From positions 137,463 to 201,462 of the forward strand of contig JBAVAQ010000112.1 of NCBI GenBank assembly GCA_049585795.1: 64,000 nt of DNA, written 5' to 3'. The DNA is from JABDBE01 sp049585795 (GTDB lineage Bacteria > Acidobacteriota > Terriglobia > Terriglobales > Acidobacteriaceae). Shown here in pieces: positions 42,093 through 52,312 of the stretch; the stretch's first letter is position 1, and every line of letters starts with the position of its first letter. A model generated the notes under the pieces. That model was given only the letters and a program-made list of their open reading frames with translations, did no database searches and was not told the origin of the DNA. Both the position numbers and the translations under genes were made by a program.

Positions 42093-44336
42093 CTACTTCT
42101 TTTGTAGCGGGGCGGTGCCCAGCGGTACTTCGCGGATGCGATTGTTTCCCTGGTCAGCGATCAGCAGGTTGCCGTTGGCATCGACCGACAGTCCGGAGTT
42201 GTCCAGCGTGGCCTCGGTGGCTGGACCACCATCGCCTGCGAATCCTTGCTTGCCGGGATGCAGGATGTTGCCCGCGACCGTCGTGATGATTCCGGTGGTG
42301 ATGTCGATCTTACGCACCACCTGGTACACGCCACCTCCGATGTAGAGATTTCCCGCTGGATCAAACGCGACCTGGAAAGGACGTTCCATAGCAGCTTGGA
42401 GCGCGGGTCCGCCATCGCCGCTATCGGCACTTTTTCCGTCGAGCGCGAAGGTTACGATATCGCCGACGGGTGCGGTCGAACCGCCGCAGCCGTTGGCTAC
42501 AACCAGCACGCAGCGAATGCGGCTGTTGTAGCTGTCGGCGATGTAGACGTTGCCGGAGGCGTCGACGGCAACTCCATACGGATGCTTTAGCAGCGCTAGG
42601 TTAGCCGGACCGTTGTCGCCCTTGAAACCTGCAACTCCGGTTCCCGCAAACGCGCTTATCATGCCAGAAGTATCGACTTTGCGAACGCGGTTTTCGACAG
42701 GGTCCGCGATGTAGACGTTCCCCGCCGCGTCGACAGCTGTAGTGGTCGGCGAATTCAGCTGCGCCTGGGTAGCGGGTCCGCCATCGCCGCAAATAAGGCC
42801 CGCTTCCAGAAAGCAGGTGGTTCCATCCCCCGCAATAGTCGTGATCGTGCCGCTAGCGACTTCCCGGATGACGATGTTGCCAGTATCTGCGATGAAAATA
42901 TCGCCAGCACCATCTACGGTCACGCCCAGGGGATTGTTCAGCCTGGCGCTGGTGGCCGCTCCGCCATCCCCGGTCCAGCCGACGTCGCCAGTGCCGACTA
43001 CGGTAGAGATCGTCCCGGAGCTGACTCCACGAATTCGATTGTTGGCGGCGTCGGCTATGTAGTAGTGGCGTGTGCCAGCCCACACCACGGCATTGGGATT
43101 AGCCAAGGTTGCGTAGGTCTTGGCAGGACCTCCGTCGCCGCCCAAACCGCCTCCGGCGATGGTATTGATCTTGCGATCCATGACCACGCGAACCCGCTGG
43201 TTCCCGGTGTCGGAGATAATCAGATTGCCGACAGCGTCTAAAGAGATCCCATAGGGGGTGTCCAGTTCAGCCTGCGAATCAACCCCGCCGTCACCCGCGA
43301 ATCCTTGCACGCCCGTACCTGTGACCGTCGCCATATTGTTCGTGCCAAAATTGGCGACCCGGATCCGGTTATCCGAGCTGTCCGCAATGTAGAGCACCTT
43401 CCCGGTGCTGTCCAAAGCTATGCCTCGGGGATTTCTGAACGATACTCCGTTGAGCGGCCCGCCATCTCCACACTTCTGGGTAGGGGCAGGGCAGGGTCTT
43501 CCAGCGGTCTTCCACCCGACGACGGTAGTGATGATTCCAGTGCTGAGGTCCACCATTCGGATTCGTTGGTCCTTCGTGTCACCGATATATAGGTGGCCTG
43601 CATTGTCCGCAGCTACCCCGGTCGGAAGGTCCAATTGCGCGGCTGGCCCAGGCCCAGTATCGCCACACTTGTAGTTTGGCCCATTGCAAATATAGCCATT
43701 GCCCGCAAGTGTGCTGATAAACCCGGTGGCAGCCTTGACTTCGCGAACCTTCTCGATTCCGGTGTCGGCAATAAAGATGTTGCCCGCGCTATCTACCGCC
43801 AACCCCTGCGGATTTCCGAGCTCCGCTGAAGTGGCTGGCCCGCCATCTCCACACGAACTGATGCGGTCACAACTCTTGCCGTCCCCCGCAACCGTGGTAA
43901 TGTTGCCGCTGATGTCGATCTTGCGGATGCGGTTGTTTCCCCAATCCGAGAAGTAAAGATTTCCCTGTGCGTCCATCGCGGCTCCGTTAGCGGCGCCGAT
44001 GAGCGCCTTGCTCGCCGGCCCGCCGTCGCCCGAGAATCCGTGATAACCCTTGCCCGCAATAACATTCAACTGCGTTCCAGTGACCTCGAGCATGTAGTAG
44101 CTGTAAGGAGCAGTGAGGTAGATGTCGCCGCTGGTGTCTGCGACCGCTGAAGTGGGCCCAGCTATATCGGCGGATATCGCGACCGGGTTGGGCTTAGCTC
44201 CGCCCGCGATCGTCTCGATGATGTTGGTTTGGGCGGTCGCCGTGGAGGCGAACAGAGTGGCGACGCAACACAGTGTCATCAACCACAACTTTGGTTCTGA
44301 GAAAGTCGAAATCAGAGTCGAACGAGTGAGATTCAT
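42093..44336 (-). CDS. giant secreted NHL-repeat protein, copy 2
   Basis: A 747-residue paralogue of the protein at 35611-37878. GGAGG 5 bases before the ATG at 44336, then a signal-like region (KLWLMTLCCVATLFASTATA). About eleven NHL-type repeats with GDGGPATxAxL and NVYIADxxNxRIRxV patterns make up the mature protein, and it ends GNNRIREVPLG. The order of repeats resembles copy 1 throughout, including a CGDGGPA insertion pattern with a paired cysteine. Both are next to a glycosidase-like gene. Ligand unknown. Confidence 0.85.
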   Translation of the reverse strand: MNLTRSTLISTFSEPKLWLMTLCCVATLFASTATAQTNIIETIAGGAKPNPVAISADIAGPTSAVADTSGDIYLTAPYSYYMLEVTGTQLNVIAGKGYHGFSGDGGPASKALIGAANGAAMDAQGNLYFSDWGNNRIRKIDISGNITTVAGDGKSCDRISSCGDGGPATSAELGNPQGLAVDSAGNIFIADTGIEKVREVKAATGFISTLAGNGYICNGPNYKCGDTGPGPAAQLDLPTGVAADNAGHLYIGDTKDQRIRMVDLSTGIITTVVGWKTAGRPCPAPTQKCGDGGPLNGVSFRNPRGIALDSTGKVLYIADSSDNRIRVANFGTNNMATVTGTGVQGFAGDGGVDSQAELDTPYGISLDAVGNLIISDTGNQRVRVVMDRKINTIAGGGLGGDGGPAKTYATLANPNAVVWAGTRHYYIADAANNRIRGVSSGTISTVVGTGDVGWTGDGGAATSARLNNPLGVTVDGAGDIFIADTGNIVIREVASGTITTIAGDGTTCFLEAGLICGDGGPATQAQLNSPTTTAVDAAGNVYIADPVENRVRKVDTSGMISAFAGTGVAGFKGDNGPANLALLKHPYGVAVDASGNVYIADSYNSRIRCVLVVANGCGGSTAPVGDIVTFALDGKSADSGDGGPALQAAMERPFQVAFDPAGNLYIGGGVYQVVRKIDITTGIITTVAGNILHPGKQGFAGDGGPATEATLDNSGLSVDANGNLLIADQGNNRIREVPLGTAPLQKK

Positions 44337-44512
44337 GGTGCCTCCAAAGACGTAAAATATTGCGGCAAACTCGGTATGAGGCCCGACAACGGGGATACTT
44401 AGTTCATGCAGCCCGGTGATTCTACACTGAAGTCATTTACCCAAGCGAGCAAAAAATCGCGTTTTCCCTGCGATTTTCGCGGCTCCCAGGGCTCCTCTGG
44501 AGCCAGAAAGTA

Positions 44513-45304
44513 CTAGGGGCGTTTGGCCATAAGCTGGCGCGTGTCACTGTGCAAGTGCAAGGGTTTGCGGTATGGCGGTTCGATTTCGTAGGTCGAAAAG
44601 CCTAGCGAGCCGAGGAGATCGCACACGGCAAACGGATCGACTCCCAGGTCCGGATGGATGTCCATCAGTAAGAGAATGTCGCGATTCGCTTTCAGCGTCT
44701 CGACGGCCCCCCGCAGCACGGCAATCTCCGCGCCCTCAACGTCGATTTTTATGACGTCGACCCGATTCGATCCCGTCTCCTGCAGCACGGAATCCAAGGT
44801 TCTCTTGGTAATCGGAATGATTCCGCAGTTGCGGTTGGGCATGGCTTCCATCAAGGTATGCCAACCGCTCTGCTTGCCTAAAAACAATCGACTCTGTTCG
44901 TTGGCGTCCGCCAGCGCGGCTTCGTATAGGACAATATTCTTATAGCCGTTCAATTCGATGCTCTTGCGAATCCAGTGACAATTGGTCGGCTCAGGCTCAA
45001 AGGAGAGAACTCTTCCCTTCTCCCCCACGATCTGGGCTGCGAGGAGCCCAAAGTCTCCTTTGTTGGCACCGACATCGATGAAGGTCATGCCCGGTTTAAG
45101 CAGAGCCAGGACAGCCCGGTGCTTTTGCACTTCAAAGCGACCTACCACCCGGGCCAGCATCATGGGGGATTCACTGATGTTGAGAAAAATTTGTCCCCCT
45201 GGAACTTTGTACGGTTTGTAACGGTTTGGAATAATGGGTTTAACGATTCGCCAAAGCGTCATGCGGTTTGGACGAATCGGTTTGATGAGCTCAGAGAGAG
45301 TCAT
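44513..45304 (-). CDS. FkbM-family methyltransferase
   Basis: A 263-residue SAM-dependent methyltransferase. GGAGGGAGAA lies just before the ATG at 45304. The motif FIDVGANKGDFGLLAAQIVG is the SAM-binding loop, followed by SFEPEPTNCHWIRKSIELNG, and DVIKIDVEGAEIAVLRG is the second FkbM signature. FkbM enzymes O-methylate sugars or small molecules, often for polysaccharides or glycosylated products. It is upstream of the NHL gene and downstream of a phosphoesterase gene. Substrate unknown. Confidence 0.9.
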   Translation of the reverse strand: MTLSELIKPIRPNRMTLWRIVKPIIPNRYKPYKVPGGQIFLNISESPMMLARVVGRFEVQKHRAVLALLKPGMTFIDVGANKGDFGLLAAQIVGEKGRVLSFEPEPTNCHWIRKSIELNGYKNIVLYEAALADANEQSRLFLGKQSGWHTLMEAMPNRNCGIIPITKRTLDSVLQETGSNRVDVIKIDVEGAEIAVLRGAVETLKANRDILLLMDIHPDLGVDPFAVCDLLGSLGFSTYEIEPPYRKPLHLHSDTRQLMAKRP

Positions 45305-45395
45305 TTCTCCCTCCGAAAAGCTGCCCTGGGCAGAACACAAGTGACTCGAATGGCTCGCGGTCGGATCGGCATAGTTTTTCTCTGATGGAGACTCC

Positions 45396-47603
45396 TTACG
45401 TACCCGTGCCCGTCAAGGACACGATTTGCGGGCTGGTCTGGTCACTGTCACTGACGTTGAGCGAGCCACCGCGAACCCCCGTTTGCTTTGGCGTAAACGT
45501 AACCGTGACGGAGCATTGGCCTTGTTTTGGAATGCTGGCTCCACAGGTGTTGGTCTGGGAGTAATCCCCGCTGGGAAGAATCTGGCCAAAGTTCAATGCG
45601 TAGTTAATCGTGTTCGTCAGTTGGATTGTGAGGTGCTTGCTGCTCCCCACGGCTACGTCGCCAAAATTGAGCTTCATGGGTTTGAGGACCACCGAGGTTC
45701 CAGTGCCCGTGAGCCTCCCCATTTGCGGACTCGCAGCGTCATTGTCCCATACCGCGATATTTCCGTCGCGATATCCCTCCCCGGTCGGCGTAAATACCAC
45801 GTTGATGGTGCAACTGCCGCCGGCGGTTACACTGCCGCCACAATTGTCGGTCTCAGAGTAGTCGCCAATCATTTGAATCTTCGTAATGTTTAACGTGGAC
45901 TGACTAGTATTGGTGAGGGTGACCGGCTTCGTAGCCTGCGTTCCAATCGGCACTCCTGGAGTGAGGCTAAATGCCAAGCCAGGATAGAAAATGGGTAAAT
46001 CAACCATCGTGCCCGTCCCCACCAGCTTTACCATTTGCGGACTGCTGGGGTCCGTATCCGTCAGGGTCAGTACTCCGTCTTGAGACCCGGCCGCGGTGGG
46101 ATCGAAAGTCACGTTCACTACACAGATTTGCCCGGGCGCAATGGTCTTGATGCATTGCTGCGAGGCTGTGTAAGGTCCGGTCGCCTTTATGCTCTGCACC
46201 GTCAAAGGACTCGTCCCCCAGTTCGTGATTTGCATGCGGTCGTTGCGCTTGGAATTGACCAGTAAGGTCCCGAAATGCATTTCCGTCGCCGAGGCAACTG
46301 GGCAGGCCCGCGGAGTCAAGACGAAGGGAGGTATCGGCGTCTGATTGAAATTAAAGCTGTCCGTCATGTCATTCGCGTTGGCGTCACGCTTGGTCAAGGG
46401 AGGCAGTCCGAAAGCCTCCTCCATAAATTTCAGCACCGACGAGAACTCGTAAAATGTGTGAGAAACCTTACCGGCGATGGCATAAGGAGAAATAATCACT
46501 GCCGGAACCCGAATACCCAATCCGAAACGATCCTTCGTGGGCGGGTAAACGTGGTCATAGAATCCTCCCCAGTCATCCCACACCAGAAAGACCACGGTGG
46601 AATTCCATTGATCGATGGGTCCCTGCATAATCGCGTTGATCTGCTCCACACTCCAGTTCTCGCCGTCACAGGTGCTGGCGGGCGGATGCTCGCTTTCAGC
46701 TCCGGCGACGATCCAGGATACCGCAGGCAGTTGCCCGTTCTGGGCGTCGATCGCAAATTGAGTGGGGGGAACCACGTTCGTCTCCCATTGGCCCGAATTC
46801 CGAATGTGATTGATGGCGTCATAGGTGGACATCACGTAACCGCGGTCGCCCTCTGGAGGCGCGTAATACTTCCAGCTCACTCCCTTATTGTTCAGCGTGT
46901 CAGCCATGGTTTGAATATCGAAACAAGGGAACACATTCGAAATGGCGCCATTCCCCGCCATCACCGGCACTGTGACTTTTGAACCGGCGTCGCATCCCCA
47001 ACTTCCTTTTCCGCCGTCGCCACCAGTTGGAATCTCTAGGGTGCCGGCGCCGTTGGCCGCGATAGTGTAAAGGTGGTTGGGAAAACTGGCTCCATCCATC
47101 GAGGCGAACATGTGATCGGCCAGCACGAACTTCTGCGCATAAGTCCAATAGTTGGGAATATCCGCCGGAGTCATCTGGACATACGACATGAACTCGCCGT
47201 TCTCGTTGGTCTTGTGGATCAGGTCAAAGCGATCCATCTTGCCCCCATCCACCAAGTTCAGAAAGCCTTGGCGAGTGTGATCTTGGTCATGCGGCGTAAT
47301 ATCGGGAGATCGCCATAGCGGAATCGTCTGGCCGGTCGAGATCTTTCCGGTAGTCGCACCGTCGGCACCAGGAAACTGACCGAAGTAGTGATCGAAACTC
47401 CGGTTTTCCTTGATGATAAAAACTACATGCTGGATTTTGGTGATGCCGGCGGGGGGCTTTTGCGACTGACTCGGCTCGCCTGGCGGTGGAAGGGCGTTGG
47501 CCGAAATGCCAGCAAAGGCAACCACCAAAGCAATCAATATCGAAGCGCGCGGCGCAACCATCTGTCCGTTCGTGCCTACTTTAGCCATCTTCGTAATCCA
47601 CAT
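45396..47603 (-). CDS. PF04185 phosphoesterase with C-terminal ASH-like (choice-of-anchor D) domains, copy 1
   Basis: A 735-residue protein. Start at 47603 with GGAGG 5 bases upstream. The first half is PF04185: HVVFIIKENRSFDHYFGQFPGADG, KMDRFDL, VFLVWDDWGGFYDHV and DSFNFNQ. After about residue 440 are three repeated immunoglobulin-like domains with the pattern GxxxxNVTFxPTxxGxxxGxLTLTDxDPxSPQ, typical of choice-of-anchor D or ASH-like domains. They probably hold the enzyme on a surface or filament. It is closely related to the next gene. Substrate may be phospholipid or other phosphodiester. Confidence 0.88.
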   Translation of the reverse strand: MWITKMAKVGTNGQMVAPRASILIALVVAFAGISANALPPPGEPSQSQKPPAGITKIQHVVFIIKENRSFDHYFGQFPGADGATTGKISTGQTIPLWRSPDITPHDQDHTRQGFLNLVDGGKMDRFDLIHKTNENGEFMSYVQMTPADIPNYWTYAQKFVLADHMFASMDGASFPNHLYTIAANGAGTLEIPTGGDGGKGSWGCDAGSKVTVPVMAGNGAISNVFPCFDIQTMADTLNNKGVSWKYYAPPEGDRGYVMSTYDAINHIRNSGQWETNVVPPTQFAIDAQNGQLPAVSWIVAGAESEHPPASTCDGENWSVEQINAIMQGPIDQWNSTVVFLVWDDWGGFYDHVYPPTKDRFGLGIRVPAVIISPYAIAGKVSHTFYEFSSVLKFMEEAFGLPPLTKRDANANDMTDSFNFNQTPIPPFVLTPRACPVASATEMHFGTLLVNSKRNDRMQITNWGTSPLTVQSIKATGPYTASQQCIKTIAPGQICVVNVTFDPTAAGSQDGVLTLTDTDPSSPQMVKLVGTGTMVDLPIFYPGLAFSLTPGVPIGTQATKPVTLTNTSQSTLNITKIQMIGDYSETDNCGGSVTAGGSCTINVVFTPTGEGYRDGNIAVWDNDAASPQMGRLTGTGTSVVLKPMKLNFGDVAVGSSKHLTIQLTNTINYALNFGQILPSGDYSQTNTCGASIPKQGQCSVTVTFTPKQTGVRGGSLNVSDSDQTSPQIVSLTGTGT

Positions 47604-47758
47604 CTTTTCCTCCAAAGAGGGAATTTAGTACATCTCGAACTTGCGATACGACGAATGGTTCCCACGGCTCGCTTCCCTTTCAGTCGCGAGAATTCCATCG
47701 TTATCATTATCATTATCATTCTTTCTCCAGGTCCACACATGACGCAGCCGCGGCCCCA

Positions 47759-49957
47759 CTAGTCCCCAGTTCCCTTCAATGGAATTGTCTGCGGGCTGGT
47801 GCCGAGGTCGCTGTCGCTAATGACGACCGATCCGGTCCTTAGCCCATCTTGCGTAGGATAGAAACTCACGCTCACCGAACAAGTGGCTCCCGCCCCTATG
47901 CTGGAGCCACACTCATTGGTTTGGGCGAAATCGCCTGAAACCATGAAACTGGCGAAGGTCAAGGGTGTCGAACCTGTGTTTTTCACGGTGACGACTTGCG
48001 GTGCGCTTTGCTGGCCCACTTTTTCGTCCCCGAAGTTAAGTCTTCCCGGGGTCAGAACAACGTTGGTGCCCACCCCCTGCAGGCGCACCATATGCGGACT
48101 TGCCGGATCACTGTCAAATATGGCGAGATTGCCATAGAGCTTTCCGGAGCTCTCGGGCGTAAACTTAACGGTAAAGTCGCAACTTGCCCCTGCCGCCACG
48201 CTCTTATGGCAGTTGTTAGTCTGGGAGTAGTTCCCTATCGTTTCGACCTTCGAAATCGTGAGGGCCGACGTGCCAGTATTTTTTAGGGTGACGGTGCGTG
48301 CATTGCTGGAGCCGAGAGCTGTGCCGGCCGCTGGGAAAATTAACCCAGGGTACAGTGGTACTTGCACCAGAGTGCCCGTACCGGTGAGGCTGGCAGTCTG
48401 GGGACTAGTCGGGTCGCTGTCGGTGACCTTTAGCGTTCCGGTTTTCTTACCGGCTGTCGTAGGAGTGAGTTGGACGGTAATCGTGCATGCCCCGCCTGAC
48501 TTAAGGGTCTTAGGACATTTGCTGGTGGCGGAAAACTCGCCGCTGGCCGTGATTTGATCGATCGTCATCGGATTGTCGCCCCGATTCGTCAACATCGCGC
48601 CCAAGGTCCCCGAGGAGCCCACCAGAGCGTTTCCGATATTCATCTCCGAACTGCCCAGGATCGGGCATTGGCGCGGCGTTAGAACCAAAGGCTGGTTAGG
48701 GGTTTGCGAGAAGTTAAAGCTATCGGAAGTATCGTGAGCATTCGCATCGCGATCGGTCAAGGTTGGCAGGTCAAAAACCTCATCAATGAACTTAACGATG
48801 GAACTCAATTCATAGGTCGTATGAGAAATCTTTCCAGGTATGGACCAAGGGGAGATGATCAACAACGGAACTCGTGGGCCCAACTGAAACTGATCATCGA
48901 TGGTCGGGGGCATGACATGATCGTAAAAGCCACCAAAGTCGTCCCATGCCAGAAAAATAACGGTCGAATCCCAAAGCGGACTTTGCATGAGGGCGTTGAT
49001 CTGCTCTACCGTCCAATTCTCCCCAACGCAGGTTCCGGCAGGCGGATGTTCGAGCTCAGCCCCGGGCGCGACCACCCATGAAACGGCCGCCAAATTTCCG
49101 TTTTGTACGTCGTCTATGAACTGCTCGGGCGGCACCACGTTGCTGGTCCACAAGCCGGTGTTACGCACGTAGTCGATCGCGTCATAGGTGGAATAGACGT
49201 ATCCCCATTCATGATTCGGAGGGGCGTAATACCTCCAACTCTGGCCGGCGTTGTCCAGGTTGAGTCCCAGGGTTGGAAAATCAAAACAAGGGACGACGCG
49301 TAACACATTGCCTATCGCATCCAGGTCTTGGACGAATGTATTCGGGGGCGAATCGCATCCCCATTGTTGCGGCACTTTTCCGCTGTTCCCGCCAATGGTG
49401 GGCACGGAAATCGCACCCCCGCTTTGGGCAGCGATGCTGTACAAGCGATTGGAAAAGCTGGGTCCTTGCTGGGAGGCGAACATGTGGTCAGCCAGCACGA
49501 ACTTTTGCGCGTAAGTCCAATAGTTCGGTATGTCCGCCGAAGTCATCTGCACGAAGGGCGCGAACTGGCCATTCACATCACCGTTAGAGGAAAGGTCGAA
49601 ACGATCCATGTGACCGCCGTCCATCCCGTTTACTGTACCAGTCCAAGTGTGGTCAGGATCAACTACGGGTACATCCGAGGCACGCCGCATGTGGATCAAC
49701 TGGCCGGTCGAAATGGTCGCCGAGGTCGAACCGTTGGCACCGGGGAAGGTGCCGAAGTAATGGTCGAAGCTGTGATTCTCTTTTAGGATAATGACGACGT
49801 GTTTGACCTTTCTTAAGCCTTTCTTCCCCGGGGGCGTTCCAGCCTCGCTAGCGTTCTCATCTTCTTTCGCGTCTCCGCTAACGCGGGAGGCATACGCGCG
49901 CTTATCCACAGAGAAAAACAAAGCCAACAAAATCAGGACTGAAATGCGGGCCTTCAT
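47759..49957 (-). CDS. PF04185 phosphoesterase with C-terminal ASH-like domains, copy 2
   Basis: A 732-residue close relative of the protein at 45396-47603. I chose ATG at 49957 (MKARISVLILLALFFSVDKRAYA) because AGAGG lies 6 bases upstream and it begins with a signal peptide; the longer frame to 50236 lacks these. The catalytic half shows HVVIILKENHSFDHYFGTFPGANGS and VIFLAWDDFGGFYDHV. Three ASH-like domains follow, ending in SLTGTGT- and PLKGTGD-like tails. Tandem orientation with the first copy and about 40 to 50 percent apparent similarity indicate local duplication. Confidence 0.88.
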   Translation of the reverse strand: MKARISVLILLALFFSVDKRAYASRVSGDAKEDENASEAGTPPGKKGLRKVKHVVIILKENHSFDHYFGTFPGANGSTSATISTGQLIHMRRASDVPVVDPDHTWTGTVNGMDGGHMDRFDLSSNGDVNGQFAPFVQMTSADIPNYWTYAQKFVLADHMFASQQGPSFSNRLYSIAAQSGGAISVPTIGGNSGKVPQQWGCDSPPNTFVQDLDAIGNVLRVVPCFDFPTLGLNLDNAGQSWRYYAPPNHEWGYVYSTYDAIDYVRNTGLWTSNVVPPEQFIDDVQNGNLAAVSWVVAPGAELEHPPAGTCVGENWTVEQINALMQSPLWDSTVIFLAWDDFGGFYDHVMPPTIDDQFQLGPRVPLLIISPWSIPGKISHTTYELSSIVKFIDEVFDLPTLTDRDANAHDTSDSFNFSQTPNQPLVLTPRQCPILGSSEMNIGNALVGSSGTLGAMLTNRGDNPMTIDQITASGEFSATSKCPKTLKSGGACTITVQLTPTTAGKKTGTLKVTDSDPTSPQTASLTGTGTLVQVPLYPGLIFPAAGTALGSSNARTVTLKNTGTSALTISKVETIGNYSQTNNCHKSVAAGASCDFTVKFTPESSGKLYGNLAIFDSDPASPHMVRLQGVGTNVVLTPGRLNFGDEKVGQQSAPQVVTVKNTGSTPLTFASFMVSGDFAQTNECGSSIGAGATCSVSVSFYPTQDGLRTGSVVISDSDLGTSPQTIPLKGTGD

Positions 49958-50276
49958 ATGCGCCTCTTTACGCCACCCTTTGGACAAAAATACCAGCGCT
50001 TTCGGGAATCGCCGGGGGAGGATGGCCGAAATACGCATCGTTGCTTGTTGCCGACTTCGATCACTGAGGCTGTTCTTGGGGGTTGGAACTGCTCCTAATG
50101 TACGGGAGTCCGGCGCTGTTGTCTGCGAGCAGAGGGAAGATATGTCTCCCGCTGCTGTCTGATCGATCGAACGCATCTGCCGAATTCTACCCATCATCCT
50201 GTCCGCCAGGCGCAAACCAGAGACCGAACAAACCATCGCAGAGCATGAACCCTGAGCATTTCAGTTCTGTTCGTGG
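49958..50276. other. intergenic, nothing recognised
   Basis: About 320 bases between the phosphoesterase start and the PQQ-like gene end. An open frame extends upstream from the phosphoesterase start but has no coding signs. No RNA or strong promoter stands out. Confidence 0.4.
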
Positions 50277-51887
50277 CTAGCGCTTCCGGGCGGCGCTTCC
50301 CCGTAGACCATACACGCTTATCTTGTCGATGGCCGGAACATAGACCTTACCATTGGCGATTGTCGGCACCGCAAACTTAACCGTATTCCCGGCAGCATCT
50401 CGAGAAGCGTTCTGATTACTGTTGTAGAGTTCAGTGGCAATGTTCGTGGCATCGTAAGCATGCAGGATCGCCGGAGTCACGCCCATGGTCGATGTCTTCT
50501 CCAAGGCCCAGAGGATTGCATTGCTGGTGCCATTGGCCGAAAGCGAAGTCGAGGTACCCGGAAAACCAAACAAAGTGTCCGATTCAGAAATGGCGCTGGT
50601 CGAGAGCAGCCCGGTCTTTGGATCGAAAGTGTACTGTCTCACAAAATCTTTGCTGCCCCCGAAGTAGACATTGTTATTCCACCAGGTGGCGGTTGAAAAC
50701 ATGCCTCCGATTGCGCCCTCCATATCCTGCACAATCTGGCTGTTATTTTTGGCGTGGAAGTGCCCCATCTTGTCGCGATCAATCAGGTAAATCGATCCTT
50801 CCTTTCCGACCGCGATCAGCAAGTGCTGGTGCGGGGCCTTGTTACCTTGATCCGGCAGAATCAGGACTCCGCCCGAGCCCACATCCCGGTCCCCACCCGA
50901 AAGTCCCGCCTGGTTGTAGGGAGTGAAATAATCAAGCACCTTCAGGTGCTTTGCGACCGGAGGCGCCAATTTCATCACACTGTCGCCGTAATCCCTGCCG
51001 CCGGTAGTTTCATCGAAGGTTCCGTTGCCGGTAGCGAAATAGAGGTCCGACTCATCATCGGCAGCGAGCCCCGAGCCGGCCTGCCACACACCACCGCGGC
51101 TGCCGTTCGGAGTGCCATTCCACACTCCGGTCTGGGTCAGCGCGGTCGCATCATAGCTCATGATCCAGGAATGCCACGGATCATGATCGCAATACGAAGC
51201 CCAACCGATGTAAACTTCGCCGTTCAGGAGCAGCAAGCCCGGACGATTTCCCTCCTGAAATGGATCGAAGTGGACAAATCCTCCCTGTGATCCGTCTCCC
51301 GTTCCTTTCACTTTACCTGTGATGATGATCGGCGAATGCGCTCTTTCTTTTCCAGTGGTGATATCCAGTGCATGCAAACGCTGCCGGTAAATGCCGTTCT
51401 CCTTGGTTCTGGTAAGCACGTACATCGTATTGGCAGTGGGGTCGATAACGGGAGTGCTTGTGACACCCATCTCGGGTACGATGTCGGTACAGTCCTGATC
51501 CGTGCTGGACACGGTCGTGATGCCCTTCGCGGGATTGATGAAACTCCTGTGCCAGAGGGCTGACGCGTTCTGTCCCTGATCGCTATCCGCATCGAACGCG
51601 TATACGCTGTCATGCTCGGTCGCCACATACACCACGTTGTGCGTACCCAACTTCGGAATTGGCACATTGGGCACGTACAGCGGTTGCGCGTAAACATAGC
51701 CATCCGCCTTGTGCGAAAACAGTTTGCCAAAGCTGTTCACGTTCACATTGGCGGGCGTCAGAATAGTCTCATTCAGGTTTTGACCATCACGCTGATTGTC
51801 ATTGCGCGACGTGGTGACGCTGACTTGCGCGTTCACGGCGAGCGCCGCCCAGCTCAGTATGAGAAGGGTCGAGATATATCGAATCAT
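50277..51887 (-). CDS. PQQ-like beta-propeller protein (536 aa)
   Basis: A secreted eight-bladed-type propeller of the PQQ-dependent dehydrogenase/BamB-like superfamily. The signal peptide is MIRYISTLLILSWAALAVNA; GAGG is 9 bases before the ATG. Repeated motifs include VVYVATEHDSVYAFDAD, NGEVYIGWASYCDHDPWHSW, GSIYLIDRDKMG and NVYFGGSKDFVRQYTFDPKTG. It lacks the complete set of catalytic residues of true quinoprotein dehydrogenases as far as I can see, so binding of a cofactor is unsure. It follows the phosphoesterase genes on the same strand. Confidence 0.8.
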   Translation of the reverse strand: MIRYISTLLILSWAALAVNAQVSVTTSRNDNQRDGQNLNETILTPANVNVNSFGKLFSHKADGYVYAQPLYVPNVPIPKLGTHNVVYVATEHDSVYAFDADSDQGQNASALWHRSFINPAKGITTVSSTDQDCTDIVPEMGVTSTPVIDPTANTMYVLTRTKENGIYRQRLHALDITTGKERAHSPIIITGKVKGTGDGSQGGFVHFDPFQEGNRPGLLLLNGEVYIGWASYCDHDPWHSWIMSYDATALTQTGVWNGTPNGSRGGVWQAGSGLAADDESDLYFATGNGTFDETTGGRDYGDSVMKLAPPVAKHLKVLDYFTPYNQAGLSGGDRDVGSGGVLILPDQGNKAPHQHLLIAVGKEGSIYLIDRDKMGHFHAKNNSQIVQDMEGAIGGMFSTATWWNNNVYFGGSKDFVRQYTFDPKTGLLSTSAISESDTLFGFPGTSTSLSANGTSNAILWALEKTSTMGVTPAILHAYDATNIATELYNSNQNASRDAAGNTVKFAVPTIANGKVYVPAIDKISVYGLRGSAARKR

Positions 51888-52312
51888 GTGTGGTGACCTC
51901 ACAACTGCATAGAATCCGGGCGCGCTAAACGCCCCTGGGGAGGGTCACAGAATTTTGTACGTAGACATGTTCGATGTCAAGGACAAGTTCCCGCGGATTT
52001 CGGAAATAGGAGCGCATTTTCCCGAAATTGCAATTGTTTGCACTCACACCCCTACCATCTCACGCAAATGCGTGGTGCGCCGTCGTACCTGCATCTAGAG
52101 GGCCAACTTCTGAGCTCGTTTTCAAAGCATGTTCTGTTCCGCGCGGCCTCCTCCGTTGCTCGCCGAAACTCAACTCGCCAACCGCGCCCCGAGGAGGCGC
52201 CCACCCCTCGCCCGTCTCTCGAATAGGCACTGGTCATTGCGGCGGCACCGCGGGATAATGAGAACAAGCGCGGGGCAATCCCGCCCTGGAATGGACGACA
52301 TGAGGTTGAACT
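51888..52312. other. intergenic between divergent genes, nothing recognised
   Basis: About 425 bases between the propeller gene and the next plus-strand gene. It is GC-rich with no convincing protein frame, RNA or clear promoter. Confidence 0.45.

Noticed and set aside
41748..42107. Open frames between the two repeat hairpins at 41.9-42.1 kb
   Set aside because: They run through the repeats themselves and have no coding signs.
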